This document shows positions 11,468-19,205 of a stretch of 27,659 nucleotides of DNA, in pieces. The stretch comes from a virus. The DNA is taken from positions 1 to 27,659 of IMG/VR virus record IMGVR_UViG_3300009512_000055. One strand, 5' to 3'. The notes below the pieces were generated by a model that saw only the letters and a list, made by a program, of their open reading frames with translations, made no database searches and had not been told where the DNA came from. The first letter of the stretch is position 1. Each line of letters starts with the position of its first letter. The translations under genes and the position numbers were made by a program.

Positions 11468-12620
11468 TCAGCCAAAGACATACTATGACGTTAGTAATTG
11501 TAAGACTAGAATCTCAGTTAATCAAGGAGGAACTCGGTCTGGCAAAACATATTCTATACTCAAAGTATTAGTAGACTATTGCTGGGAGAATAAAGACTGT
11601 GGATCTTATATTACTATCTGTAGGAGAACACTACCAGCTTTAAAGGCCTCTGCTATGCGTGACTTTATGGAGATAATCCAGAAGGAGGGATATTACTCTG
11701 AGAAGTATCATAACAAGTCAGAGCTAACTTATGAGCTGTTTGGAAACACAGTAGAGTTTATTAGTCTGGATCAGCCTCAGAAGGTCAGAGGTAGAAAGAG
11801 GAACATCCTTTTTATTAATGAGTGTAATGAGATAGACCTGGAGAGCTGGATGCAGTTAAGCCTAAGAACTACAGATAAGATAATCCTGGACTACAATCCA
11901 TCTGACGAATTTCATTGGATTTATGATAAGGTCATGACCAGAGATGATGCTACTTTCTTTAAGAGTACCTACTTAGACAATCCATTTCTGTCAGAGTCTA
12001 TAATCCAGGAGATAGAAAGACTAAAAGAAACAGACTCCAACTACTGGGCTGTTTATGGTTTAGGTGAAAGAGGAAAGAGTAGGAGCTTGGTATTTGACAA
12101 TGTAGGCCAAGTGGATGAGATTCCAGAGAACGCTAAAGAGTTAAGTCTGGGCTTAGATTTTGGTTACTCGAATGATCCAACCGCTTTGGTCAGAATATAC
12201 AAAAGAGGAGATGAGCTTTACTTTAAGCAGTTAATTTATACTACTGGCCTAACAAACCAAGACATCTCCAGAGAGCTAAAGGCTTTAGAAATAACTAGAG
12301 GAGCTGAGATATTTGCAGATTCAGCAGAGCCTAAAAGTATAGAGGAGATTTACAGAACGGGCTTTAACATTAAACCTACTAAGAAAGGACCAGACAGCAT
12401 AAGGATAGGAATTGACTTAATGAGGACTTATAAGCTCTTTGTCACATCAGACAGCTTGGACTTAATAAAGGAGTTTAGGAACTACAAGTACAAAGAAGAC
12501 AAAAACCAAAAGATACTTAATGAGCCTATAGACAACTTCAATCATGGAATTGATGCTATACGCTATGGACTTATAATGAAGCTCCAAAAACCTTTCAGCG
12601 GAGAGTACGCAATTATGTAA
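11460..12620 (+). CDS. terL: Terminase large subunit
   Basis: 386 residues. Walker A is GGTRSGKT at residues 23-30, Walker B is ILFINE at 116-121, and a coupling motif-like LDYNPSDEFHW follows. The nuclease domain shows LGLDFGYSNDPTAL (D233), FADSAEP and FNHGIDAIRYG (D365), so all RNase-H-like metal ligands are present. It is the ATP-driven motor and nuclease that fills the capsid. No ATG lies before Walker A; the TTG at 11460, inside the end of the VRR-NUC gene, is the only sensible start and gives the usual length of the PBSX/Terminase_3 group. Translation is probably coupled to the upstream gene. Confidence 0.9.
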   Translation: MVSQPKTYYDVSNCKTRISVNQGGTRSGKTYSILKVLVDYCWENKDCGSYITICRRTLPALKASAMRDFMEIIQKEGYYSEKYHNKSELTYELFGNTVEFISLDQPQKVRGRKRNILFINECNEIDLESWMQLSLRTTDKIILDYNPSDEFHWIYDKVMTRDDATFFKSTYLDNPFLSESIIQEIERLKETDSNYWAVYGLGERGKSRSLVFDNVGQVDEIPENAKELSLGLDFGYSNDPTALVRIYKRGDELYFKQLIYTTGLTNQDISRELKALEITRGAEIFADSAEPKSIEEIYRTGFNIKPTKKGPDSIRIGIDLMRTYKLFVTSDSLDLIKEFRNYKYKEDKNQKILNEPIDNFNHGIDAIRYGLIMKLQKPFSGEYAIM

Positions 12621-12661
12621 AAGGGAACAGATTTGGACAAAACTACACTAACTAATAACAA

Positions 12662-13294
12662 ATGAAAACCAAAGAAATTAAAATACCAACTTCCTGGAGT
12701 GAGATAGAACTAAAAACCTTTAGAGCCTATACGATGTACAAGTCTAGGAATAAAGAGATTTCTAGCTTAGAGGAGAAGATGTTCTGTGTGGAGCTTTTCT
12801 GTAATTTGACTACTGATGTAGTTAGGTCTTTAAACATCCAGGACCTTAATAATATTTATGGTGACCTAATAAAGATACTAGACAACAACACAGCAGATAT
12901 TAAGTTTGAGCAGACCTTTAAATTTAAAGGGAGGGAGTTTGGATTTGTTCCAAACCTTAGTAAGCTATCTACTGGTGAGTGGGTAGATTATGAGGAGCTA
13001 ATGAAACAAGGAGGCTACTGGGAAAACGCTCATAAAATAATGAGTATTCTGTTTAGACCTATAACTAAAAAGAGAGGCAAGAAGTACACTATTGAGCATT
13101 ATTCAGATAGTCACATAGACGATAATTCTGATGACTTTTTAAGTCTGACAATGGATAAAGTAATAGGGGCGCAATCTTTTTTTTTTCGTTTAGGGATAGA
13201 CTTACTAGAGACTTTGAGAACCTATACAATAGCGGAGAAGGAGAAGAGGAGTATCAAGAAAGAACTGGAGAAGAGCAAACTCATAACTCAGTAG
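12662..13294 (+). CDS. Tail assembly chaperone, short form (lambda G-like)
   Basis: 210 residues. It starts IKIPTSWSEIELKTFRAYTM and contains FKFKGREFGFVPNLSKLSTGEWVDYEEL, a pattern I associate with tail assembly chaperones of Bacteroidota phages. It is not a structural protein of the mature tail; it keeps the tape measure soluble until the tube polymerises. Ten T at 13177-13186, near residues 172-175, allow a -1 slip into a second frame that encodes the GT-type C-terminal extension. Without slipping, the frame continues to TAG at 13294 and adds a charged helix (TIAEKEKRSIKKELEKSK). Confidence 0.7.
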   Translation: MKTKEIKIPTSWSEIELKTFRAYTMYKSRNKEISSLEEKMFCVELFCNLTTDVVRSLNIQDLNNIYGDLIKILDNNTADIKFEQTFKFKGREFGFVPNLSKLSTGEWVDYEELMKQGGYWENAHKIMSILFRPITKKRGKKYTIEHYSDSHIDDNSDDFLSLTMDKVIGAQSFFFRLGIDLLETLRTYTIAEKEKRSIKKELEKSKLITQ

Positions 13295-13467
13295 CTGAGA
13301 AATATGGCTGGTATAATACTCTGGCCATAATGAGTAATGATAGGTTTTTAGATATAGAGGAAATAACTAAAAAGCCAATTTATGAGAGTCTAACTTATCT
13401 CTCCTGGCTAAAGGATAAAAACCAAGAGGAGATGAGAAAAGTAAGAAACCAAAACGCAGCAAGATGA
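13159..13467 (+). CDS. Tail assembly chaperone -1 frame extension (lambda GT-like T domain)
   Basis: The -1 frame is open from 13159 to TGA at 13465-13467 and has no good own start. After slippage on the T run (T-TTT-TTT type, 13177-13186) it continues the upstream protein for 93 codons, giving a fusion of about 268 residues. The last part, VAEKYGWYNTLAIMSNDRFL and DIEEITKKPIYESLTYLSWL, is the typical T-domain pattern of this group, with K-Y-G-W-Y near its start and a conserved hydrophobic helix before the charged end. The stop overlaps the next ATG. Most translation should give the short form, a small fraction the long one. Confidence 0.75.
   Translation, partial: SNRGAIFFFSFRDRLTRDFENLYNSGEGEEEYQERTGEEQTHNSVAEKYGWYNTLAIMSNDRFLDIEEITKKPIYESLTYLSWLKDKNQEEMRKVRNQNAAR
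13177..13186 (+). promoter_or_regulatory. Slippery site for programmed -1 frameshift
   Basis: Ten consecutive T in the frame TCT TTT TTT TTT CGT allow both tRNAs to re-pair after a -1 slip. The site is just downstream of the point where the -1 frame opens (13159, after TAA at 13156-13158), and 106 bases before the zero-frame stop. I did not find an obvious strong downstream stem by eye. The same run could also cause transcriptional slippage, which would give the same product. Confidence 0.7.
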
Positions 13468-13952
13468 TTACACTAGTTAACATTATAGAGAAACTCAAGA
13501 CCTATTACACAGACCACTACTTTGTAAAGTCTTTTAACTATGGTCAGCTTGACCTTATGGACTTAAAGAAGGAAACTCTATTTCCTATTATTCACATAGT
13601 TCCAGGACTAGTATCTGTGGAGAAAGGACAAATGACCTATAACTTCGAGATAGTGTGTGCTGACTTACTATTTCAAAAAGAGAACAAAGAGGAGCGAATC
13701 TTAGAGATTTTAAGTGATACACTAAGAAACCTAACAGACCTAGACGCTGAGATTAGGCATGGCCTAAGTATCTTCACAAGAGATGAACAGTTTGAGGTGA
13801 GTCTACCTTTACAGCTCCAGCCTTTTATGGAGGAGTATAAGAATGTCTTATGTGGCTATAACGCTTCCTATGCTATTACAGTTCCTTATCAAGCTAATGC
13901 GTGTATTCAGCCTAAAGATAATCCAATAGATACAACTTTAGTAAGCGGATAA
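13464..13952 (+). CDS. Tail terminator or minor tail protein, putative
   Basis: 162 residues. FPIIHIVPGLVSVEKGQMTY with NFEIVCADLL and then a helix ERILEILSDTLRNLTDLDAE gives the alternating strand-helix layout of small tail-terminator/connector proteins (lambda gpU-like fold). It overlaps the frameshifted chaperone stop (ATGA) and is directly followed by a gp10-like gene. That neighbourhood is usual for neck and tail completion proteins. Family assignment is by pattern and context only. Confidence 0.5.
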   Translation: MITLVNIIEKLKTYYTDHYFVKSFNYGQLDLMDLKKETLFPIIHIVPGLVSVEKGQMTYNFEIVCADLLFQKENKEERILEILSDTLRNLTDLDAEIRHGLSIFTRDEQFEVSLPLQLQPFMEEYKNVLCGYNASYAITVPYQANACIQPKDNPIDTTLVSG

Positions 13953-14512
13953 TGGAGCAAGAGTTTGATAACACATACAAGGAGCTAGAGATATTCTCAG
14001 ATAATGTAGTTAAGAAAGCTAGACAACTTCTAGCTGTAAATAGGACCAGGAAGAACTCAAGAGGAAAGAGCTATACTACAAAGATTAATACATCAGAAGG
14101 AACTTTGTCTAAGTCTTTAATTTGGGATTTAGATAAAAACAGAGGAGGCGTAAGTTTTGGAGCTGTAGGCGCTGGAGCTAATTATGTGGAGGATGTAGAA
14201 GATGGAAGGAAGCCAGGAAAGAGGCCTCCTACTTATGACATCTTAAAGTGGATAATGATTAAACCGTTAAAAGTGAGAAACCTTAAAACGGGGAAATTTA
14301 TGAGTACTAACTTAAAGAGCTTAGAGAGGATAGCCTCCTTAATTTCTAAAAAAATTGGCAAGTATGGTACTCCAGCTACTAACTTTTATGCAGAGGCTTT
14401 TATTGAGGAGTATAATAAACTAGATGCTACTCTACAAGGTGAGTGGATTAAAGATATAGAGTTCAACGTAGATTACACTATGAAGAAATTAGATAATATA
14501 AAACTAAGTTAA
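13952..14512 (+). CDS. Tail completion protein, HK97 gp10-like
   Basis: 186 residues. The beginning is a long helix (NTYKELEIFSDNVVKKARQL), then basic strands (RTRKNSRGKSYTTKINTSEG), and the segment GAGANYVEDVEDGRKPGKRP followed by PTYDILKWI is the characteristic loop of gp10-like proteins, where the tail tube meets the connector. FYAEAFIEEYNK near the end matches the terminal helix of the family. It overlaps the previous stop by one base (TAATG). Confidence 0.62.
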   Translation: MEQEFDNTYKELEIFSDNVVKKARQLLAVNRTRKNSRGKSYTTKINTSEGTLSKSLIWDLDKNRGGVSFGAVGAGANYVEDVEDGRKPGKRPPTYDILKWIMIKPLKVRNLKTGKFMSTNLKSLERIASLISKKIGKYGTPATNFYAEAFIEEYNKLDATLQGEWIKDIEFNVDYTMKKLDNIKLS

Positions 14513-14513
14513 G

Positions 14514-15926
14514 ATGGCCATAACCATAATACAACAACCAAGTCAGTTTGAGCCTATAGGAAGGGATTTAATTATAGTGGCTACTACTACCAATGCAGCA
14601 CAACCTAAATTTCAGTATGTGTTTGATGTGAAGGTTAATGGAGTGTTAAAAGGTAGAGTACTTATTTCTCAGAATAACGCTAATGCTGGAGTGTTTAACT
14701 TCAGAGAGCTTTGCCAGGATCAGCTTACTCCAGAGATATTCTGTAAGTTCGCTTTTGCGCCTAATATACCTTATGGATTTCAGCCTGGAGCAGCTAACCC
14801 TACTAACATCTACCAACAGACTAATGGAGATGGTCAGTTAAGATATGAGATAGAGATAGGAGAGAGCTTTGCAGCATCAGCTACTACAGCTCCAGTAATA
14901 TATCCAGCCCTAGCTGTCGAATCTGGCTTTCTATGGTTAGCCTCTATCCCTCCATATCGTAATTATGACGACAGCACTACATCTATATTTTCAAATAATA
15001 CTGGTGATGATGAGCTTTTAAGTGACAGAGTAGAAAACCTAGTTTCTGACTGCGCTCCATACTCTAGCTTATCACCTTATAACCAAATGATAGAAAGAGT
15101 AAATAGTAAAAGCTGGAGGACTTTGGAGGTCACTAATGACGATGGAACTCTAAACGGTAATACTTGGACTAATATAGTTTATGAGGCGGTAAAGACAGAT
15201 GGCACAGTATTAACTCATAGCTTTCCAGTAACTCAGACTACTGGCTTTACCTTTCCACAGAGCAAAATTAACGTTATACCTTGTGGCCCAGCTAACATAG
15301 AATACTTAGATAACCATATTCCTATAACTGACCAGCCAAACACTCTAGGCAGCTTACTAGACTATTATAAAATTTATGTGACAGACGCTGGAGGAGTTAA
15401 CAAATCATTAGTTTATAATTTTGTCTGGGATTATAACTGTTGTGGAGGAGTGTACAGAGGCAAGTTTGAAACTGCTACTATAATGTGGCTAAACACTAGA
15501 GGAGGTTATGACTACTTTGACTTCAATATGAGAACTACTGTTAAGATTAATGTATCTAAAAAGAAGTATAGAAAGGTCAGAGGTAATTACGCTAATACTG
15601 GAGCCTCCACAGACTTTAGTTATAATGCACAAGAGAGAGGTTTAACTGATTCTCAGAACTATGAGACTAGAGAGTGGTCCTTATCTAGTGACTGGGTATT
15701 TGAGAGTGACTACTGGAGTCTATCCTCATTGTTCTCTAGCTCTAGTGTATTTCTTTTGACTACTTTACAGCCATCTCTAAGAGGTGAGAAGAATGCCGTA
15801 CCAGTATCTATTCCAGTAAATGTAATGGACAGTAACTTCTCAGTAATTCAGACCAATGGCAAGAAGCCTCAAACTCTAAAGCTAAATGTAATGGAGTCAA
15901 ATAATAGATTTTTACCAAATAACTAG
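14514..15926 (+). CDS. Tail structural protein, beta-rich
   Basis: 470 residues, rich in Ser, Thr, Asn and Tyr and nearly all beta by composition. The start AITIIQQPSQFEPIGRDLII and following FQYVFDVKVNGVLKGRVLIS look like an Ig/fibronectin-like fold. The region CGGVYRGKFETATIMWLNTR and GGYDYFDFNMRTTVKINVSK is one I associate with flavobacterial phage tail tip proteins encoded beside the large baseplate gene. It probably forms part of the tail tip between the tube and the receptor-binding protein encoded next, three bases downstream. No enzymatic motif is visible. Confidence 0.6.
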   Translation: MAITIIQQPSQFEPIGRDLIIVATTTNAAQPKFQYVFDVKVNGVLKGRVLISQNNANAGVFNFRELCQDQLTPEIFCKFAFAPNIPYGFQPGAANPTNIYQQTNGDGQLRYEIEIGESFAASATTAPVIYPALAVESGFLWLASIPPYRNYDDSTTSIFSNNTGDDELLSDRVENLVSDCAPYSSLSPYNQMIERVNSKSWRTLEVTNDDGTLNGNTWTNIVYEAVKTDGTVLTHSFPVTQTTGFTFPQSKINVIPCGPANIEYLDNHIPITDQPNTLGSLLDYYKIYVTDAGGVNKSLVYNFVWDYNCCGGVYRGKFETATIMWLNTRGGYDYFDFNMRTTVKINVSKKKYRKVRGNYANTGASTDFSYNAQERGLTDSQNYETREWSLSSDWVFESDYWSLSSLFSSSSVFLLTTLQPSLRGEKNAVPVSIPVNVMDSNFSVIQTNGKKPQTLKLNVMESNNRFLPNN

Positions 15927-15928
15927 AC

Positions 15929-18900
15929 ATGGCTAAAAAAGGAGATGTAATATTAACGGTAAAAACTCAAGATGGGCTGACAGAGGTAGTAATGGATTTG
16001 TATGAAAACATCTCTATACCTACTACTTACCAATTTAGTAATGTCCAAGATTTTAGTAAGACTAACTCAAACCATTCACAGAGTTTTAGGATTCCAGGAA
16101 CTCCTAAGAATAATGACTTTTTTGGATCACAGTATAACGTCAATATTTCTGGAACTTTTAACCCTAAAAAGAAAGCTGATGCAGTTCTGAGCTTTGATAC
16201 TTTACCACAGCTAGTAGGTTACATTCAGCTTAAAAATGTAATTATTCAGAAGGGTAGATTTGTAGAGTATGAGGTAGTTTTGTTTGGAGATGTGGCCAAC
16301 TTTGGAGCAGAGGTAGGAGATAAAAAGCTAGAAGATTACACTACCTTCTTAGCTACTCTGGACCATGACTTCACAGCAGCAAATGTCTATCTAAGCTGGG
16401 CAAATAACTTACTAGGAGGAGATGTAGTTTACCCACTTATAGATTGGGGAGCTAATTACTATGGAGGAGATGGTGTAAGTGGAAGCGGCCAGAACATAGA
16501 GGAGCCAGTAGATGGTAGTAACTTAAACCAATGGAAACCAGCTATAAAATTAAAGGCTATAATAGATGCTATTTTTGCAGAGGAAGGCTTTACCTATACA
16601 TCAGACTTTTTTAGTAATAATACAGACTTTGCTAAGTTAATTATTCTAACTCCTGGAGCTAAAGGTGATACTTTCAGTCAAGGTGGAGCTTTAGCCAATG
16701 AGTTTACTACTCAAATGGTAACTCCTCAGCCATCGGGAACTACTACAAACATATCTATAGCAGATAGCTCTGTAAGACTGCCATTAAATATCTTTGGAGT
16801 ATCCTTAGCCAATGGAGGTTTTGATAATGGAAGTAACTTTGGATCAGCTACTGACTCTGATGGATACACCTATAACTATTATGAGGTCACTCAAAATGGA
16901 CAATACACTCTTACTTTTATTATAAAAATTCAAGATAGTAATGTTTGGCAAAATACAAACTTTCACATTCAGAGCTGTCCAAACACTAATTTTATACCAT
17001 CAGAAACTACAGTAATAGGTGGAAATGTATTTGTAGATGTAGATGCATTTATTCCTACAGTTTATAATGGAGGAATTGAGGCTGGATTAAATGAAGGTGA
17101 TTATATTAGACTTGTGGCTAGGAGTGGAAGTAGTGTGGCTCAAAATTATCCTATTCTTACAGAGGCTTTAGATAATAACGGGATACAGAGTGAAGGCTCA
17201 TTTTTTAATGTTAGACCTACTAATGATTTTAATAGTGGAACTAATGTAGACTTTACAGAGTGTATGCCAGACTTAAAGGCCATAGACCTTTTTAATAGCA
17301 TTACTAAGATGTTCAATCTTATCATAATTCCAGATCCAGAAAATGAAACCAATCTTTTAATAGAGCCTTATGAAACTTGGATAGCTGGAGGAGATATAGT
17401 AGACTGGACAGACAAGCTAGACATTTCTAAAGACATACAAATAACTCCTACTACAGAGCTACAGACTGAGAACCTTTTATTCACCTATAAACAAGGAGAG
17501 GACATACTAAGTAAACTAACTAAAGAAAACAGTAATAGAGTTTATGGTAGAAAATTAATAGACCAGACAAACAATGACTTTGCTAAAGGTGAGAGAAAAG
17601 TAGAGGTAGATTTCGTGGCTACTCCAGCCCAGATTATCTCAGATACGAGCATGATAATTCCAAAGCTGATAGACCAATCTGGTGCGGCTATTGAGCCAAA
17701 GCCTAGAATCTTAGTCTGGCATGGATTAATACCAGCTGGAGTACAATGGTATTTCCATGAGCAGAATTTGACTGGTACACCAGTTACCACTAACCAAATA
17801 TATTATCCTAAAGCCTCTCACTATTTCCAGTCTGGAGCCATTACTTTAAATGGTGACGATTTAAACTTTGGAATGGAAACTCCTTGGCATTATATCCAGT
17901 CAGCTCCACAAGGAACTCTTTACAAAAAGTACTGGGAAGGTTTTGTGGATGAGATTTATAACGAAACGGCCAAATTAATGAAGGCCAATTTTAGAATAAC
18001 ATCTGCTGACATTTTCAAATTTAAGTTTAACGATAAGATATGGATTAAGGATTCCTACTGGAGAATCAATAAAATTAATGGCTGGACCATAACAGACAGT
18101 AAGACCGTACAAGTAGAGCTTTTAAAACTTCCAGATGTTAACGTGACTTGTGAATGGATACCAGACAGCTCTACAAACAATGGTCTTATAACAATGATTA
18201 ACGAGGCTGGAGTTACTGGACCTGGTACAGAAGAGTGCTGTTTATTTGCTGGATATAATTGGGTTTATGTTTCTGCTTTATCAGCTTATAGCTGTAGGTA
18301 TTTATCTGATCCAGGAGGAGGACTAGGAGGTGATATAGTTAGCGCAACAAACGGGCTTAATTTTACTTATGCTGATCCGTTAAGCTCTACTCTACCAACA
18401 AAGCTAATTACAAGTGGAACTCCTAAAAGTGTAAATCCATTAGGACAGAATATGGTACTAGCTGGAAGGTCACAAGGTGAATACAGAGGCTCTGGAAATA
18501 TGATTCTAGGAGTAGATAATACTTTAAGTAGTGGATCAGTTTATGGACAAATAAGCGGACATGGAAATACTATTTCAGAGGTGGATAGTTTGGCCTTAGA
18601 AAACCCTACAGCTACAGACATCTCTTTTGCCTCAGTTCAAGGAATTAATGGAGAGGCACTTCACAAAGCTGAGTGGGCATTGGGAGGAGGTAAAAAGTCT
18701 GGAAGGAGCGTATCAGAGGAAAGGACTGGTAGAGCAAATCATGGAAAGCTAATTTATCTATGTGAAGGCGAAACAAGATATTTGCAAAGTGACGGTGTAG
18801 GAAAAGTGTATGGAATAGAGCTATTTCTGCAAGGTGATGATGGGGCAAAAATAACTTTTGATCAAGATACAGCCTGGATAGTTAGAAATGACGTAGTTCT

Positions 18901-19186
18901 AAGTTTTGAAAGTGGAGCTTTTACTACTATGACTCCAGAAGCCTTTACAGATACAAATCTAATACATAGAAATTCTGATAATGCAGCTACTGGAGCAAAA
19001 GACTACAGAGTAAATAAAGCTACTGTAGTAAATCAGTATCAGAGTAGCACAACTTACTACATCCATTACCACATCACTACTTCTGGAATCCAGATGTTTT
19101 TAATAGAAGATGGAGCTAAAGGCAAAGATTATATTACGGCCTCTTGTACGCAGACCTATACACAACTCAAACCCTATAAAGGATAA
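15929..19186 (+). CDS. Large baseplate / receptor-binding tail protein
   Basis: 1085 residues, the largest gene. Residues 1-130 (YENISIPTTYQFSNVQDFSK, then FRIPGTPKNNDFFGSQYNVN) match the N-terminus of tail tip proteins of Bacteroidota phages. A central part (DISKDIQITPTTELQTENLL, YKQGEDILSKLTKENSNRVYG) fits a hub domain. From about residue 790 a Gly-rich linker (DPGGGLGGD) leads to a different module: a repeat-like shaft with Gly/Asn turns (GQNMVLAGRSQGEYRGSGNM, VYGQISGHGNTIS) and EALHKAEWALGGGKKSG, which recalls Peptidase_G2 or chaperone-tipped fibres. The end is beta-rich. The C-terminal module probably binds the host receptor. Confidence 0.65.
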   Translation: MAKKGDVILTVKTQDGLTEVVMDLYENISIPTTYQFSNVQDFSKTNSNHSQSFRIPGTPKNNDFFGSQYNVNISGTFNPKKKADAVLSFDTLPQLVGYIQLKNVIIQKGRFVEYEVVLFGDVANFGAEVGDKKLEDYTTFLATLDHDFTAANVYLSWANNLLGGDVVYPLIDWGANYYGGDGVSGSGQNIEEPVDGSNLNQWKPAIKLKAIIDAIFAEEGFTYTSDFFSNNTDFAKLIILTPGAKGDTFSQGGALANEFTTQMVTPQPSGTTTNISIADSSVRLPLNIFGVSLANGGFDNGSNFGSATDSDGYTYNYYEVTQNGQYTLTFIIKIQDSNVWQNTNFHIQSCPNTNFIPSETTVIGGNVFVDVDAFIPTVYNGGIEAGLNEGDYIRLVARSGSSVAQNYPILTEALDNNGIQSEGSFFNVRPTNDFNSGTNVDFTECMPDLKAIDLFNSITKMFNLIIIPDPENETNLLIEPYETWIAGGDIVDWTDKLDISKDIQITPTTELQTENLLFTYKQGEDILSKLTKENSNRVYGRKLIDQTNNDFAKGERKVEVDFVATPAQIISDTSMIIPKLIDQSGAAIEPKPRILVWHGLIPAGVQWYFHEQNLTGTPVTTNQIYYPKASHYFQSGAITLNGDDLNFGMETPWHYIQSAPQGTLYKKYWEGFVDEIYNETAKLMKANFRITSADIFKFKFNDKIWIKDSYWRINKINGWTITDSKTVQVELLKLPDVNVTCEWIPDSSTNNGLITMINEAGVTGPGTEECCLFAGYNWVYVSALSAYSCRYLSDPGGGLGGDIVSATNGLNFTYADPLSSTLPTKLITSGTPKSVNPLGQNMVLAGRSQGEYRGSGNMILGVDNTLSSGSVYGQISGHGNTISEVDSLALENPTATDISFASVQGINGEALHKAEWALGGGKKSGRSVSEERTGRANHGKLIYLCEGETRYLQSDGVGKVYGIELFLQGDDGAKITFDQDTAWIVRNDVVLSFESGAFTTMTPEAFTDTNLIHRNSDNAATGAKDYRVNKATVVNQYQSSTTYYIHYHITTSGIQMFLIEDGAKGKDYITASCTQTYTQLKPYKG

Positions 19187-19205
19187 ACTATAAAGACTAA
19201 AAAAG

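Noticed and set aside
16002-16190. Alternative + frame ORF within the baseplate gene
   Set aside because: It lies wholly inside the 1085-residue gene in another frame and has no recognisable pattern.
15929-19186. Diversity-generating retroelement target in the tail tip gene
   Set aside because: No reverse transcriptase gene and no second copy of a variable repeat could be found in the window.
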